Positions 9,232-18,749 of a stretch of DNA of 55,161 bases are shown here, in pieces (position 1 is the stretch's first letter; each line of letters opens with the position of its first letter). Both the position numbers and the translations under genes were made by a program. This DNA is from Maribrevibacterium harenarium (GTDB lineage: Bacteria; Pseudomonadota; Gammaproteobacteria; Pseudomonadales; Marinomonadaceae), in the NCBI RefSeq assembly GCF_006385675.1, contig NZ_VFRR01000019.1, positions 1 to 55,161 on the forward strand, read 5' to 3'. The notes beneath the pieces are model-generated. The model saw nothing but the letters and a program-made list of their open reading frames with translations. It was not told the origin of the DNA and ran no database searches.

Positions 9232-9672
9232 TTAGAACCCCAAGATACCGGCAGGCAAAGCCAATTCCAGCACTTTATTGAAGATTACGAATATAAATAC
9301 CGAAGTCGCAACGCCTGTGATAGCCGCTTTAGACAAGCTCGCACCCATGCGCCAAGACAAAAAGCCCACCGCCACAGCAGCAGATGGAATAAAGCCCACC
9401 GGCTCAATTGCCCATGCAAAGCCCATCAATACAACACAGACAATCGCCAACTCAATCAACATAGATAGCGCAGGCCATTTCGCATTTGGATCGGGTTTTA
9501 CCATCATGTAAATGGCACCGATACCCAAGAGAAACGACAACAATATTGGGAATGTCTCTGGCCCAACCGATTCCTGACCACCAAAAGGCTCAGGAAATTT
9601 CGTCGCTTCATAACCATAGACTACGGCTAAAATGAGCAATATCAGCCCAAACACACGATCATTTAAGCGCAT
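9232..9672 (-). CDS. tctB: TctB, small membrane subunit
   Basis: 146 residues with four predicted membrane segments (VFGLILLILAVVYGY, FPILLSFLLGIGAIYMM, LAIVCVVLMGFAWAI and the C-terminal pair), typical of TctB. A GGAG ribosome-binding site precedes the start. It sits between tctC and tctA in the standard order; stability or coupling role for TctA is family knowledge. Confidence 0.9.
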   Translation of the reverse strand: MRLNDRVFGLILLILAVVYGYEATKFPEPFGGQESVGPETFPILLSFLLGIGAIYMMVKPDPNAKWPALSMLIELAIVCVVLMGFAWAIEPVGFIPSAAVAVGFLSWRMGASLSKAAITGVATSVFIFVIFNKVLELALPAGILGF

Positions 9673-9703
9673 GTAAATGCTCCGAAAAAATACAGGAAAT
9701 ACA

Positions 9704-9731
9704 GAAAAAAGGGGGGACGCGGGTTCCCCCC
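9704..9731 (-). terminator. Attenuating hairpin between tctC and tctB
   Basis: On the minus strand GGGGGG-AACCCGCGT-CCCCCC is followed by TTTTTTCTG. A partial terminator here would give much more binding protein than membrane subunits, the usual pattern for binding-protein-dependent carriers. Confidence 0.75.
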
Positions 9732-9745
9732 AAGTGATCGGCTGA

Positions 9746-10738
9746 CTAACGGATTAAGCCGATATCTTTAGATAGAGTTTCGATGTTAAGAGTTTGGTTC
9801 TTAACGAACTGAGTGAAGTCTGCACCAGACTTGTTAAATGGCATTAGACCATTTTTCGCCATGATGTCTTTCCACTCTTTAGATTGGTAAAGCTCTTCCA
9901 TAGTGTTTACCCACCAGTCGTAGGAATCCTGAGAGGCCTCACCTGGCACATAGAAACCACGCCAGTTTGGAGCAACGGAGCTGATGCCTTGCTCTAGTGC
10001 GGTCGGGATAGCGTCAAATGGCGCTGGCAGGCGCTCTTCGGACAATACCGCCAACATGCGTAGGTCACCAGAATCCATAAAGCCTTTTACTTCCGAGATG
10101 TCACCGGTGAAAGCATCGATATGGCCACCAACAACCTGTACTAGGGCTTCAGAACCACCACTGAAAGCCAAGTAACGGATTTTTGGCAACTGGCCGACAT
10201 TCGCTTCTTTAGCAGTAATCAAGACTTTTAGATGATCCCAACCACCTGACGCACTACCACCGGCAAACTTAACAGCACTTGGATCGCCACGCAGAGCGTC
10301 CATCATTTGTGTCAGAGAGGTGTATTTGGAATCTTTACCTACGGCGATAACACCGTAATCGGCACCCAAGGTACCCACCCATTTTACTTGGTCAGCATTC
10401 ATTCCTGGGAATTGGCCTTGCGCCAATCGAGTAGTGGTTGCCGTACTCGCAGCAACAATAAGAGCGTCGTCTTTAGCACGTTTACTTACCGTGTGGGCAA
10501 ATGCGACACCGCCGCCGGCACCACTCATATTCACGGTCTGTACATTACCTTTGATGTAACCTAGGTCAGTCAGTGCTTTACCAACACTACGACAAGTAAA
10601 ATCCCAACCACCGCCAGGGTTAGCTGGAGCAATACACTCGGCACTACGAGCTGGTTCATAGGCATGGGCTTGACCAGCAATTGTTAAGGCCGCAGCACCT
10701 GTTACCACTAGGGATTTTAGAGACATAGATTTAAGCAT
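9746..10738 (-). CDS. tctC: TctC, periplasmic tricarboxylate-binding protein (Bug family)
   Basis: 330 residues from the ATG at 10738, which has AGGAGAT 6 nt upstream; the 12-codon upstream extension is rejected. A signal peptide of about 26 residues ends in GQAHA, cleaved before YEPARS. The mature protein has the TctC/Bug fold features: an N-terminal IAPANPGGGWDFTCR binding loop, the second loop SGAGGGVAFA, and FAGGSASGGWDH. It captures citrate or a related carboxylate in the periplasm and hands it to TctAB. First gene of the transporter operon. Confidence 0.92.
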   Translation of the reverse strand: MLKSMSLKSLVVTGAAALTIAGQAHAYEPARSAECIAPANPGGGWDFTCRSVGKALTDLGYIKGNVQTVNMSGAGGGVAFAHTVSKRAKDDALIVAASTATTTRLAQGQFPGMNADQVKWVGTLGADYGVIAVGKDSKYTSLTQMMDALRGDPSAVKFAGGSASGGWDHLKVLITAKEANVGQLPKIRYLAFSGGSEALVQVVGGHIDAFTGDISEVKGFMDSGDLRMLAVLSEERLPAPFDAIPTALEQGISSVAPNWRGFYVPGEASQDSYDWWVNTMEELYQSKEWKDIMAKNGLMPFNKSGADFTQFVKNQTLNIETLSKDIGLIR

Positions 10739-10838
10739 GGTTATCTCCTGCTTGTTGTTGTTTTTGTTTAGCACAAAGAAAGGGGCGATATTTCGCTTCC
10801 CAGTTTGGCTAAGATAACCAGTGAACCTGTCATCACCC

Positions 10839-10851
10839 TGTCAGAATGACA
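10839..10851. promoter_or_regulatory. Possible TctD operator upstream of tctC
   Basis: TGTCA-GAA-TGACA is a 5-3-5 inverted repeat about 100 bp upstream of tctC in the spacer after the sdaA terminator, with a further TGTCA at 10828-10832. Position fits a response-regulator site; no binding data. Confidence 0.3.
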
Positions 10852-10874
10852 ATTTTTTGAACAAAATTTGCAGA

Positions 10875-10912
10875 ATTAAAAAAGCCGCGCTGAAATCATC
10901 AGCACGGCTTTA
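10875..10912 (-). terminator. sdaA terminator
   Basis: On the minus strand AAAGCCGTGCTGA pairs with TCAGCGCGGCTTT and runs into a T tract. It ends the sdaA transcript about 30 nt after its stop. Confidence 0.88.
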
Positions 10913-10942
10913 GACAAAACTATGGCGATATGCACTAAGGCA

Positions 10943-12322
10943 TTAACACTCGATGGCGTTCACCGCTAGACCACCACGGGAAGTCTCTTTGTACTTATCT
11001 TGCATGTCCTTGCCGGTATCGCGCATGGTGCGGATGACTTTATCGAGGGAAATAAAGTGATCACCGTCACCGCGCAGCGCCATCTGGGTCGCGTTAATCG
11101 CTTTCATTGCCGCGATGGCGTTACGCTCAATACAAGGCACTTGCACCAACCCACCAACCGGATCGCAGGTAAGACCCAAGTTATGCTCTAGGCCGATCTC
11201 TGCTGCGTTTTCAACTTGGGCAGGGGTTCCCCCCATCACTTGACATAGACCAGCAGCGGCCATCGCACAAGCGGAACCCACTTCGCCTTGGCATCCAACT
11301 TCAGCACCGGAAATAGAGGCGTTCTTCTTGCAAAGTACGCCAATAGCCGCGGCCGCCAATAAGAAATCCACCACATTCTCTTCTGTCGGTTTAGTGCCGA
11401 ACTCCATGTAGTAGGTCAATACCGCGGGGATGATACCAGCAGCTCCGTTGGTCGGTGCGGTCACCATTCTGCCCCCACCCGCGTTCTCTTCGTTAACCGC
11501 CAATGCGTAGAGATTCACCCAGTCCATCGCACTTAATGTAGAACTGATGATGTTGGGGCGTGTGGCGCGGATCAAAGATTTATGCAGGCTCATAGCACGA
11601 CGACGCACATTTAGGCCACCGGGTAATACCCCTTCTTTGTGCAGACCGTTGGCAATACACTCTTTCATGGCACCCCAAATGTCCATGAGACCTTCACGAA
11701 CTTGTTCTTCGGTACGCCAAACTTTCTCGTTCTCCATCATCAATTCCGAGATAGATAAACCATGCTCTTTGCACAGGGCCAATAGCTGCTTAGCGCTATT
11801 GAAGTCATATGGAAGCTCGACTTGGGGTACTAGATGGGTTTCTTGCTGCGCTGCCGTTTCGTCGATTACGAAACCGCCGCCGATAGAATAATAAGTATTA
11901 CTGTAAAGCGCTGCACCCGTTTGGTCGAATGCGGTGAGACGCATTGCATTCGGATGGTATGGAAGGTTTTCTTCCAAATAGAGCATGTCGCGTTCCCAGA
12001 TAAACTCGATTTCTTGGCTTGGAGCCAACTGCAAGCGCTGGCTAGCACGCAATTCAGCGATGCGACCATTAACGCAGTCTGGGTCAATGGTCGCTGGACG
12101 ATCGCCCATTAGTCCCATAATCACCGCATTATCCGTTCCATGCCCCTTGCCCGTGGCACTCAAGGAACCATACAGTTCTACCAATACTCGCTGGGTAGAT
12201 GAAGTTAATTGCTGGTCTAACAACGCTCCGGCAAAATCTGCCGCAGCAGACATAGGGCCGACCGTGTGGGAGCTAGATGGGCCGATACCAATTTTAAACA
12301 GATCGAACACGCTGATAGACAT
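10943..12322 (-). CDS. sdaA: L-serine ammonia-lyase (iron-sulfur, single chain)
   Basis: 459 residues from the ATG at 12322 (TGGAGGCGTC upstream; the nine extra upstream codons are not supported). It deaminates L-serine to pyruvate and ammonia using a 4Fe-4S cluster. The N-terminal beta domain starts [20 protein letters not shown]; the alpha domain has the cysteine region [17 protein letters not shown] and a later CDPVGG, supplying the cluster ligands. In this context it is the last step of betaine catabolism: betaine, dimethylglycine, sarcosine, glycine, serine, pyruvate. Pseudomonas keeps sdaB next to soxBDAG and purU in the same way. Confidence 0.94.
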   Translation of the reverse strand: MSISVFDLFKIGIGPSSSHTVGPMSAAADFAGALLDQQLTSSTQRVLVELYGSLSATGKGHGTDNAVIMGLMGDRPATIDPDCVNGRIAELRASQRLQLAPSQEIEFIWERDMLYLEENLPYHPNAMRLTAFDQTGAALYSNTYYSIGGGFVIDETAAQQETHLVPQVELPYDFNSAKQLLALCKEHGLSISELMMENEKVWRTEEQVREGLMDIWGAMKECIANGLHKEGVLPGGLNVRRRAMSLHKSLIRATRPNIISSTLSAMDWVNLYALAVNEENAGGGRMVTAPTNGAAGIIPAVLTYYMEFGTKPTEENVVDFLLAAAAIGVLCKKNASISGAEVGCQGEVGSACAMAAAGLCQVMGGTPAQVENAAEIGLEHNLGLTCDPVGGLVQVPCIERNAIAAMKAINATQMALRGDGDHFISLDKVIRTMRDTGKDMQDKYKETSRGGLAVNAIEC

Positions 12323-12412
12323 GACGCCTCCAGTAAACGAAATTTCCAATAGGAAACAAATGTGAAAAAATGAAACTATTACAGATTTTATTGACTAAAA
12401 ACAAGCATTAAT

Positions 12413-12446
12413 CAAAAAAATTTGAGCTGCCAATTGGCAGCTCAAA
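12413..12446 (-). terminator. purU terminator
   Basis: The palindrome at 12421-12446 (TTTGAGCTGCC and its exact complement) is followed on the minus strand by seven or more T. It ends the glyA-soxBDAG-purU transcript and separates sdaA, which therefore needs its own promoter. Confidence 0.92.
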
Positions 12447-12517
12447 ATGATTGCCGGAACGGCAAGAGACGGGAAAGATGAAGTGCGCTAAAACCAGATC
12501 TAAATCTGGAAAAAACC

Positions 12518-13384
12518 TTAGCGACCAAACACAACCGTGCGTTTGCCATTCAAAAACACACGTTTTTCAACGTGAGATTTGACCGCATTAAACAGGGTTA
12601 CACGTTCTACATCTTGTCCTTTTGCGACCAAATCTTCGGGATAATGAGCATGGTCTACCGATTGGATACCCTGAGTGATAATTGGGCCTTCATCCAAATC
12701 GTTATTTACATAGTGAGCCGTTGCACCCACCATTTTCACACCCTTCTCCCACGCTTGGTGATAAGGACGAGCACCTTTGAAACCAGGCAACAATGAGTGG
12801 TGGATGTTGATAGCACGGCCATCTAGGTATTGACACATTTCTGGTGACAATACTTGCATGTAGCGCGCAAGAACTACCAATTCAGCTTCGTACTTTTCAA
12901 TCAACTCAATCACTTGAGCTTCTTGCTGTGGCTTAGTGTCTGCCGTAATTGGCAAATAGTAGTAAGGAATACCATGCCATTGAGCCAATGGCTCAAGATC
13001 CGGGTGATTAGAAATAATCACTGGAACTTCAATATTTAACTGACCAGTACGGTAACGGTAAAGCAGGTCATTCAAACAGTGGTCGTACTTGGAAACCATG
13101 ATGGCAACGCGAGGGCGATGATTCGGTTCCGTTAACTCCCAAGACATCTGAAATGGCTCAGCACGCAAAGCGAACTGCTCATTAAATGCTTGGGCATCAA
13201 ATTCTTCAGATTTAGGAAAAAACGCGATGCGAATAAAAAAGCGCTCTGATTCCTGATCATCAAAAGAATGAATTTCTTCAATGTAATTGCCGGATTCGGC
13301 CATGAAACGGGTAACAACGTCCACCGTACCAATCATGCTTGGACATTGAGCGGTAAAAATCCAAGGTTTAGTGGTTGCTTTCAT
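12518..13384 (-). CDS. purU: Formyltetrahydrofolate deformylase
   Basis: 288 residues. Hydrolyses 10-formyl-THF to formate and THF. An N-terminal ACT domain (about 8-85, AQCPSMIGTVDVVTRFM) is followed by a formyltransferase-like catalytic domain with ISNHPDLEPLA, the catalytic region NIHHSLLPGFKGARPYHQA and VGATAHYVNNDLDEGPII. Placed downstream of soxG, it releases folate loaded with one-carbon units from the oxidative demethylation of sarcosine, so that THF is recycled. GAGAG ribosome-binding site upstream. Confidence 0.95.
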   Translation of the reverse strand: MKATTKPWIFTAQCPSMIGTVDVVTRFMAESGNYIEEIHSFDDQESERFFIRIAFFPKSEEFDAQAFNEQFALRAEPFQMSWELTEPNHRPRVAIMVSKYDHCLNDLLYRYRTGQLNIEVPVIISNHPDLEPLAQWHGIPYYYLPITADTKPQQEAQVIELIEKYEAELVVLARYMQVLSPEMCQYLDGRAINIHHSLLPGFKGARPYHQAWEKGVKMVGATAHYVNNDLDEGPIITQGIQSVDHAHYPEDLVAKGQDVERVTLFNAVKSHVEKRVFLNGKRTVVFGR

Positions 13385-13403
13385 AGACTGTTCTCTCGTT
13401 GAA

Positions 13404-13425
13404 AGGCCAGCCCGAAGGCTGGCCT
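13404..13425 (-). other. UUCG-capped hairpin between soxG and purU
   Basis: In the minus-strand RNA AGGCCAGCC-UUCG-GGCUGGCCU is a perfect 9-bp stem closed by the very stable C(UUCG)G tetraloop, with only a short U run behind it. It may attenuate or protect the upstream sox message. Confidence 0.75.
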
Positions 13426-13437
13426 AAGCGGATGGGT

Positions 13438-14109
13438 TTAGGCTTCAACTACCAAACCGAATTCACGGCTAGCATCTTGAATCCATAGCCATAGGTAGTC
13501 AGCAAAGCTGCGACGCACGACAAGCTCAAAACTTTGCTCACCGGTACGGCGAATCACAGCAGAGCTCTTAGCGAATACGGTAGATACTACTTTACCTACT
13601 GGGAATTCACTATCGTGAATATCAACTGGCGTTGACTTTTTCAGCACGTCTTTAACATTAGCGCCAGACAATTGGTAAATGGTAGTACCACCGCTTACGT
13701 TCACTAGCGAATAATGTCCAGGCATGTCGGCAAAGAATGCCGACTCTAACGCAAACGCTTTGTTGCCAGGAACTACAATCAGCCACTCGTCAGGAGAGAT
13801 CCAACGAACCGATGTATCACCCTTCTCTACAGAAGTGAGTGGCGTAGTTGGCAAAGCAACACCTAACAGCTTTTCTGCTACCGCAGCTTGCTCTGGGTTT
13901 TGCGCATTACAACGTAATGTAAGCAAGCCCATTAGCTTCTGCTCTTTAAATTTTACACCGCCCTGTTTAGGACCGTTTTTAGCAACGGTCTCTAAGTCAG
14001 CGTGATGCAACGGAGACTGACCCACAATGCCAGCGCCAGGTAGCTGATTCATGACCACCTTGGTTGGTACGGAAGTCGCTTCAGCACCGGTTGCTTTAAC
14101 ATCAGACAT
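13438..14109 (-). CDS. soxG: Sarcosine oxidase gamma subunit
   Basis: 223 residues, the usual size. It is the small fourth subunit of heterotetrameric sarcosine oxidase and belongs to the YgfZ/GcvT-like fold, with the typical stretch TSVRWISPDEWLIV shape here as VRWISPDEWLIVVPG and a C-terminal RRSFADYLWLWI. It overlaps the end of soxA by 8 nt. Confidence 0.93.
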   Translation of the reverse strand: MSDVKATGAEATSVPTKVVMNQLPGAGIVGQSPLHHADLETVAKNGPKQGGVKFKEQKLMGLLTLRCNAQNPEQAAVAEKLLGVALPTTPLTSVEKGDTSVRWISPDEWLIVVPGNKAFALESAFFADMPGHYSLVNVSGGTTIYQLSGANVKDVLKKSTPVDIHDSEFPVGKVVSTVFAKSSAVIRRTGEQSFELVVRRSFADYLWLWIQDASREFGLVVEA

Positions 14110-17100
14110 TTTGACGCTCCCCTTTTGGATCTAGGAAAATTGGACTACAAATTTCAGCTTCAACTACACGGCCATCAGCAAGTGGGTAGTAAACTTTTTC
14201 CCCCATCTTGTCCAAACCACCTTTCACAAAGCCCATGGCGATAGAACGACCTAGGTTTGCACTCCAGTAGCTAGAAGTAATATGGCCAACCATTGGCATT
14301 GGAATTGGTGCACTTGGGTCAAATACGCCCTGAGCACCTTCAGGCAATACCACGTTTGGATCAATGGTTTTGATGCCAACAAGCTGTTTACGGTCTTTAC
14401 GTACACAGTCTTCACGACCCATACCGCGCTTACCGATGAAGCTGAAAGGCTTGTTCATTGACACAGCCCACCCCATACCTAGATCGTAAGGGTGTACTGA
14501 ACCATCAGTATCTTGACCAGCGATGATGAAACCTTTTTCTGCACGTAGGATGTGCATGGTTTCAGTGCCGTATGGAGTCAGGTTATATTTCGCTCCATGC
14601 TCGAACAGTTTTTCCCAAACGTGTAGACCATAGTTCGCTTGAACGTTGATCTCGAATGATAACTCGCCGGTGAAGGAGATACGGAACACACGAGCTGGCA
14701 CACCAGCAACTTCCATTGGTTTCCAATCCATGAAACCGAAGTTTTCTTTAGAAACGTCAGCATCAGTTAGCTCTTCCAGCAACTTACGGCTGTTAGGGCC
14801 AGAAATGGTCATGGTTGCCCAGTGGTCAGTTACTGAAGTGAAGTATACTTCAAGCTCAGGCCATTCTGTTTGATGGTATAGCTCTAGCCAGTTCAACACA
14901 CCCGCTGCGCCACCTGTTGTGGTGGTCATTAGGAAGTGGTTGTCACCTAGGCAAGAAGTTACACCGTCGTCAAATACCATGCCGTCTTCTTTCAGCATTA
15001 GGCCGTAACGACATTTACCAACTGGTAGCTTCGCCCAAGCGTTAGAGTAGACACGGCCTAGGAATTCACGAGCATCCTTACCTTGGATATCGATTTTACC
15101 AAGAGTAGACGCATCAAGAATGCCTACAGACTCACGGGTAGCCACACATTCACGGTTTAGCGCTTCATGCATAGACTCGCCTGGTTTCGGGAAGTACCAA
15201 GGACGCTTCCACTGACCAACGTCTTCAAATTTCGCACCATGCTCAACGTGCCACTTGTGCATTGCTGTGTAACGTTTTGGATCAAACAACTCGCCACAGT
15301 TACGGCCAGCGATGGCACCAAACGTGATTGGCGTGTAGTTTGGACGGAAGATAGTTGTACCTGTCTCTGGAATAGACTGGTTCAAGAACTTCGCCGCAAT
15401 CGCCATACCGTTGATGTTACCCAATTTACCTTGGTCAGTACCAAAGCCCATTGCGGTGTAACGTTTAACGTGTTCGATAGACTCAAAACCTTCACGACAA
15501 GCTAGCTCGATACCAGCCGCAGTAACGTCGTTTTGGTAGTCGACGAACTGTTTAGGTGCTTGCGAAGTTGGCTTAGAGTGCGGAATGTGGAACAACGCCA
15601 TAGGCTTGCCCTGCACCACTTTATCTGTCTTCGGCACGGCCATTTCAGGAGCAGATTTGCCTAGCTTAGACAACGCTTCCTGAGCTGCTTTGATACCTTG
15701 AGACAAGGCACCTTCAGTAGTGAAGTCGCCAGAAATCGCACCAGCAATAAGTTGCTGTTGTACGGTAGCACCTGGAACGAAGCCGATTACATCATCTTTC
15801 CAGACTGGGCGAGAGCCAGTGTGACAAGACAAGTGAACAACAGGGCTCCAACCACCAGAAGAAGCAACAGTATCAGCACGTAGCTTTTGTACGGAACCAG
15901 TAACGCGAGAACCATCTTCAGACAGAGAAGCAACAGAGACTTCTTGAACGCGCTTGCTACCGTGCACATCAATCACGCCAGAACCAGCAATGATGTTAAT
16001 ACCACGATCACGAGCAGCAGACACTAGATCTCCGCTTGGGTTACGACGGCTGTCAACAATCGCTACCACTTTACGACCTGCATCATGCCAATCCAATGCT
16101 GTGCGGTAAGCATTGTCGTTGCTAGTCATAAGCACAAGCTCATTGCCAGGAAGAACACCGTAGCGGTTAATGTAAGTAGAGACAGCACTCGCCACCATAC
16201 AACCTGGCACATCGTTGTTACCGAATACTAGAGGACGCTCGTGAGCACCAGTCGCTAGTACTACCCATTTGGCACGAACACGGTGCATACGCTGACGCAC
16301 TTGGCCATTTGGTGCACGATCTGCAATATGATCAGTGCAACGCTGATGGATAGTTAGGAAGTTGTGGTCGTGGTAACCGTTCACAGTAGAACGCGGCAGC
16401 ATTTGCACGTCTTTGTAAGTAGCCAATTCTTTTACTACTTCACTAACCCATGCACTACCGGCTTTACCGTCGATAGTTTCTTTGCTGCTTAGCAAGCTGC
16501 CACCGAATTCGTTTTGCTCATCGGCGATGATAACGCGCGCACCACCACGAGCGGCAACTAGCGCCGCCGCAAGACCAGCAGGGCCAGCACCCACGATCAT
16601 CACATCACAGTGTTGGTTGATGTTGTCGTAGATATCAGGATCGTATTCTTTTGGTGAACGACCTAGACCTGCTGCTTTACGAATAAATTGCTCGTAGGTT
16701 TCCCACATGGATTGCGGGAACATGAAGGTCTTGTAGTAAAAGCCTGGAGGCATCATCTTGCCACCAACTTTACCCACTAAGCCCATTAGGTCGGTTTCAA
16801 CATTTGGCCAACCATTGGTTGAGCCAGCAACTAGGCCATCAAACAACTCTTGCTGAGTGGCACGTACGTTAGGTACTTGAGTCGCTTCAGTGGCACCGAT
16901 TTGCATGATCGCATTCGGTTCTTCCGCACCCGCAGCAACGATACCGCGCGGACGGCTGTATTTAAAACTACGACCAACTAGATCTACACCGTTGGCCAAC
17001 AAGGCAGAAGCGAGTGTGTCGCCAGCAAAACCTTGGTATTTTTTACCGTTGTAGGTAAAGCTAACAGGTTTTGTGCGATCAACGCGGCCACCACTTTGTA

Positions 17101-17119
17101 AACGATTTTTCTGCGCCAT
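14102..17119 (-). CDS. soxA: Sarcosine oxidase alpha subunit
   Basis: 1005 residues, full length. The N terminus has a 2Fe-2S-like fold region (VSFTYNGKKYQGFAGDTLASA), then a Rossmann NAD-binding domain (DVMIVGAGPAGLAAALVAARG near 172) and, after about 600, a C-terminal GcvT-like aminomethyltransferase domain that binds tetrahydrofolate and channels the methyl carbon into 5,10-methylene-THF. The complex converts sarcosine to glycine. AAGGAGCGGGATC precedes the ATG. Confidence 0.96.
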   Translation of the reverse strand: MAQKNRLQSGGRVDRTKPVSFTYNGKKYQGFAGDTLASALLANGVDLVGRSFKYSRPRGIVAAGAEEPNAIMQIGATEATQVPNVRATQQELFDGLVAGSTNGWPNVETDLMGLVGKVGGKMMPPGFYYKTFMFPQSMWETYEQFIRKAAGLGRSPKEYDPDIYDNINQHCDVMIVGAGPAGLAAALVAARGGARVIIADEQNEFGGSLLSSKETIDGKAGSAWVSEVVKELATYKDVQMLPRSTVNGYHDHNFLTIHQRCTDHIADRAPNGQVRQRMHRVRAKWVVLATGAHERPLVFGNNDVPGCMVASAVSTYINRYGVLPGNELVLMTSNDNAYRTALDWHDAGRKVVAIVDSRRNPSGDLVSAARDRGINIIAGSGVIDVHGSKRVQEVSVASLSEDGSRVTGSVQKLRADTVASSGGWSPVVHLSCHTGSRPVWKDDVIGFVPGATVQQQLIAGAISGDFTTEGALSQGIKAAQEALSKLGKSAPEMAVPKTDKVVQGKPMALFHIPHSKPTSQAPKQFVDYQNDVTAAGIELACREGFESIEHVKRYTAMGFGTDQGKLGNINGMAIAAKFLNQSIPETGTTIFRPNYTPITFGAIAGRNCGELFDPKRYTAMHKWHVEHGAKFEDVGQWKRPWYFPKPGESMHEALNRECVATRESVGILDASTLGKIDIQGKDAREFLGRVYSNAWAKLPVGKCRYGLMLKEDGMVFDDGVTSCLGDNHFLMTTTTGGAAGVLNWLELYHQTEWPELEVYFTSVTDHWATMTISGPNSRKLLEELTDADVSKENFGFMDWKPMEVAGVPARVFRISFTGELSFEINVQANYGLHVWEKLFEHGAKYNLTPYGTETMHILRAEKGFIIAGQDTDGSVHPYDLGMGWAVSMNKPFSFIGKRGMGREDCVRKDRKQLVGIKTIDPNVVLPEGAQGVFDPSAPIPMPMVGHITSSYWSANLGRSIAMGFVKGGLDKMGEKVYYPLADGRVVEAEICSPIFLDPKGERQNV

Positions 17120-17130
17120 GATCCCGCTCC

Positions 17131-17430
17131 TTACTTGCTCGGAACCGCGTCAGCAACCACTTTTGGCTGCTCACCGATTTTGTAAACTTCTTTGATTTCA
17201 TACGTTACGGTATTGCGAGTAACGTTGAAAAACTTACGGCAGCCAGCCGCATGATCCCAAAGCTCATGATGTATGCCTTTAGGGTTCTTGCGGAAGAACA
17301 TGTAGTTACCCCATTCTTCGTCGGTGCAAGAATCTGGGTCTAGTGGGCGTGCAATGTGAGCTTGGCCGTGGTAGTGAAACTCTTCTTCTTCACGGTATTC
17401 ACTACAGTGCGGGCAATAAATATGAAACAT
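17131..17430 (-). CDS. soxD: Sarcosine oxidase delta subunit
   Basis: 99 residues. Zinc-binding delta subunit with CPHCSEYREEEEFHY near the start and typical MFFRKNPKGIHHELWDHAAGC; the CxxC plus a later His and Cys hold the zinc. Gap of 11 nt to soxA and 14 nt to soxB; good GGGGAG ribosome-binding site. Confidence 0.95.
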   Translation of the reverse strand: MFHIYCPHCSEYREEEEFHYHGQAHIARPLDPDSCTDEEWGNYMFFRKNPKGIHHELWDHAAGCRKFFNVTRNTVTYEIKEVYKIGEQPKVVADAVPSK

Positions 17431-17444
17431 GTAATAACTCCCCG

Positions 17445-18698
17445 TTAGTGTGCTACGCCAGCTGCGCCGTGCTCGTCGATAAGCGCGCCGTTGTGGAATC
17501 GGAACATAGAGAATGGCTTAGCCAACTCATGCATTTCGCCTTTCGCAAGAGACGCTGCGAATACGTTGCCTGAACCAGGTGTTGCCTTGAAGCCACCTGT
17601 GCCCCAACCACAGTTGAAGAATAGGTTTTTAACTGGTGTTTCAGAGATAATTGGACACGCATCAGGACAAGTATCAACGATACCACCCCATTGACGGTTC
17701 ATGCGTACACGACTGAAAATTGGGAACATTTCCACGATCGCCTGAACGGTGTGTTCAATCGTTGGGTAAGAACCACGCTGACCGTAACCGGTGTAGCTGT
17801 CGATACCCGCACCGATTACCAAGTCGCCTTTGTCAGACTGAGAAGCGTAACCGTGTACGTGGTTTGACATAACAACCGTGTCAAGGATTGGTTTGATAGG
17901 CTCAGAAACCAACGCTTGTAGTGGGTGAGATTCAAGTGGCAATTGGAAGCCAGCTTTAGCCGCCATCACACCTGAGTGACCAGCAACGACACAGCCAACA
18001 CGATCGGCTTTAATTTCACCGTAACGATCTGTTTTAACACCAACCACTGTGCCGTCTTCAATAATGAAGTCAACCACTTCAGTCTGTTGAATCAAATCAA
18101 CGCCATGCATGTCTGCGCCACGAGCAAAGCCCCAAGCGACCGCGTCGTGACGGGCAACACCCGCGCGTGGCTGCCAAGAAGCGCCCATAACTGGGAAGCG
18201 TGCATTTTCAGAGCAGTCTAAGATAGGCACGATTTCGCTGACTTGTTTAGCGTCCAACACTTCACCATCGATACCATTCAAACGGTTAGCGTTTACACGG
18301 CGTTGGATGTCGCGCATATCTTGCAAGGTGTGACCTAAGTTCAATACACCACGCTGAGAGAACATCACGTTGTAGTTAAGATCTTGGGATAGACCTTCCC
18401 ACAACTTCATAGCGTGCTCATATAGGTGAGCTGCTTCGTCCCACAAGTAGTTAGAACGTACGATAGTCGTGTTACGGGCAGTGTTACCACCACCTAGGTA
18501 GCCTTTCTCGATAACGGCAACGTTGGTTACCCCAAACTCTTTCGCCAAGTAGTAGGCTGTCGCCAAACCATGACCACCGCCCCCTACGATAATAACGTCG
18601 TATTTTTTCTTAGGGGTTGGATTACGCCACACACGTTGCCAATTTTCGTGGTGACTCAAACTGTGTTTCAACAGACCGAAACCGGAATAACGCTGCAT
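17445..18698 (-). CDS. soxB: Sarcosine oxidase beta subunit
   Basis: 417 residues, the flavin subunit that oxidises sarcosine. FAD Rossmann motif [19 protein letters not shown] at about 34-52, then the covalent FMN region ([15 protein letters not shown], with a histidine at the expected place) and the C-terminal [16 protein letters not shown] that completes the FAD site. AGGAGCTGATCA lies before the ATG. Confidence 0.96.
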   Translation of the reverse strand: MQRYSGFGLLKHSLSHHENWQRVWRNPTPKKKYDVIIVGGGGHGLATAYYLAKEFGVTNVAVIEKGYLGGGNTARNTTIVRSNYLWDEAAHLYEHAMKLWEGLSQDLNYNVMFSQRGVLNLGHTLQDMRDIQRRVNANRLNGIDGEVLDAKQVSEIVPILDCSENARFPVMGASWQPRAGVARHDAVAWGFARGADMHGVDLIQQTEVVDFIIEDGTVVGVKTDRYGEIKADRVGCVVAGHSGVMAAKAGFQLPLESHPLQALVSEPIKPILDTVVMSNHVHGYASQSDKGDLVIGAGIDSYTGYGQRGSYPTIEHTVQAIVEMFPIFSRVRMNRQWGGIVDTCPDACPIISETPVKNLFFNCGWGTGGFKATPGSGNVFAASLAKGEMHELAKPFSMFRFHNGALIDEHGAAGVAH

Positions 18699-18716
18699 TG
18701 ATCAGCTCCTCATCAT

Positions 18717-18734
18717 GGCAGCCGCTAGGCTGCC
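18717..18734 (-). other. Hairpin between glyA and soxB
   Basis: GGCAGCC-TAGC-GGCTGCC on the minus strand, a 7-bp stem without a U tract just upstream of the soxB ribosome-binding site. Likely an mRNA-processing or stability element. Confidence 0.6.
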
Positions 18735-18749
18735 GTCAATAACATTTAA

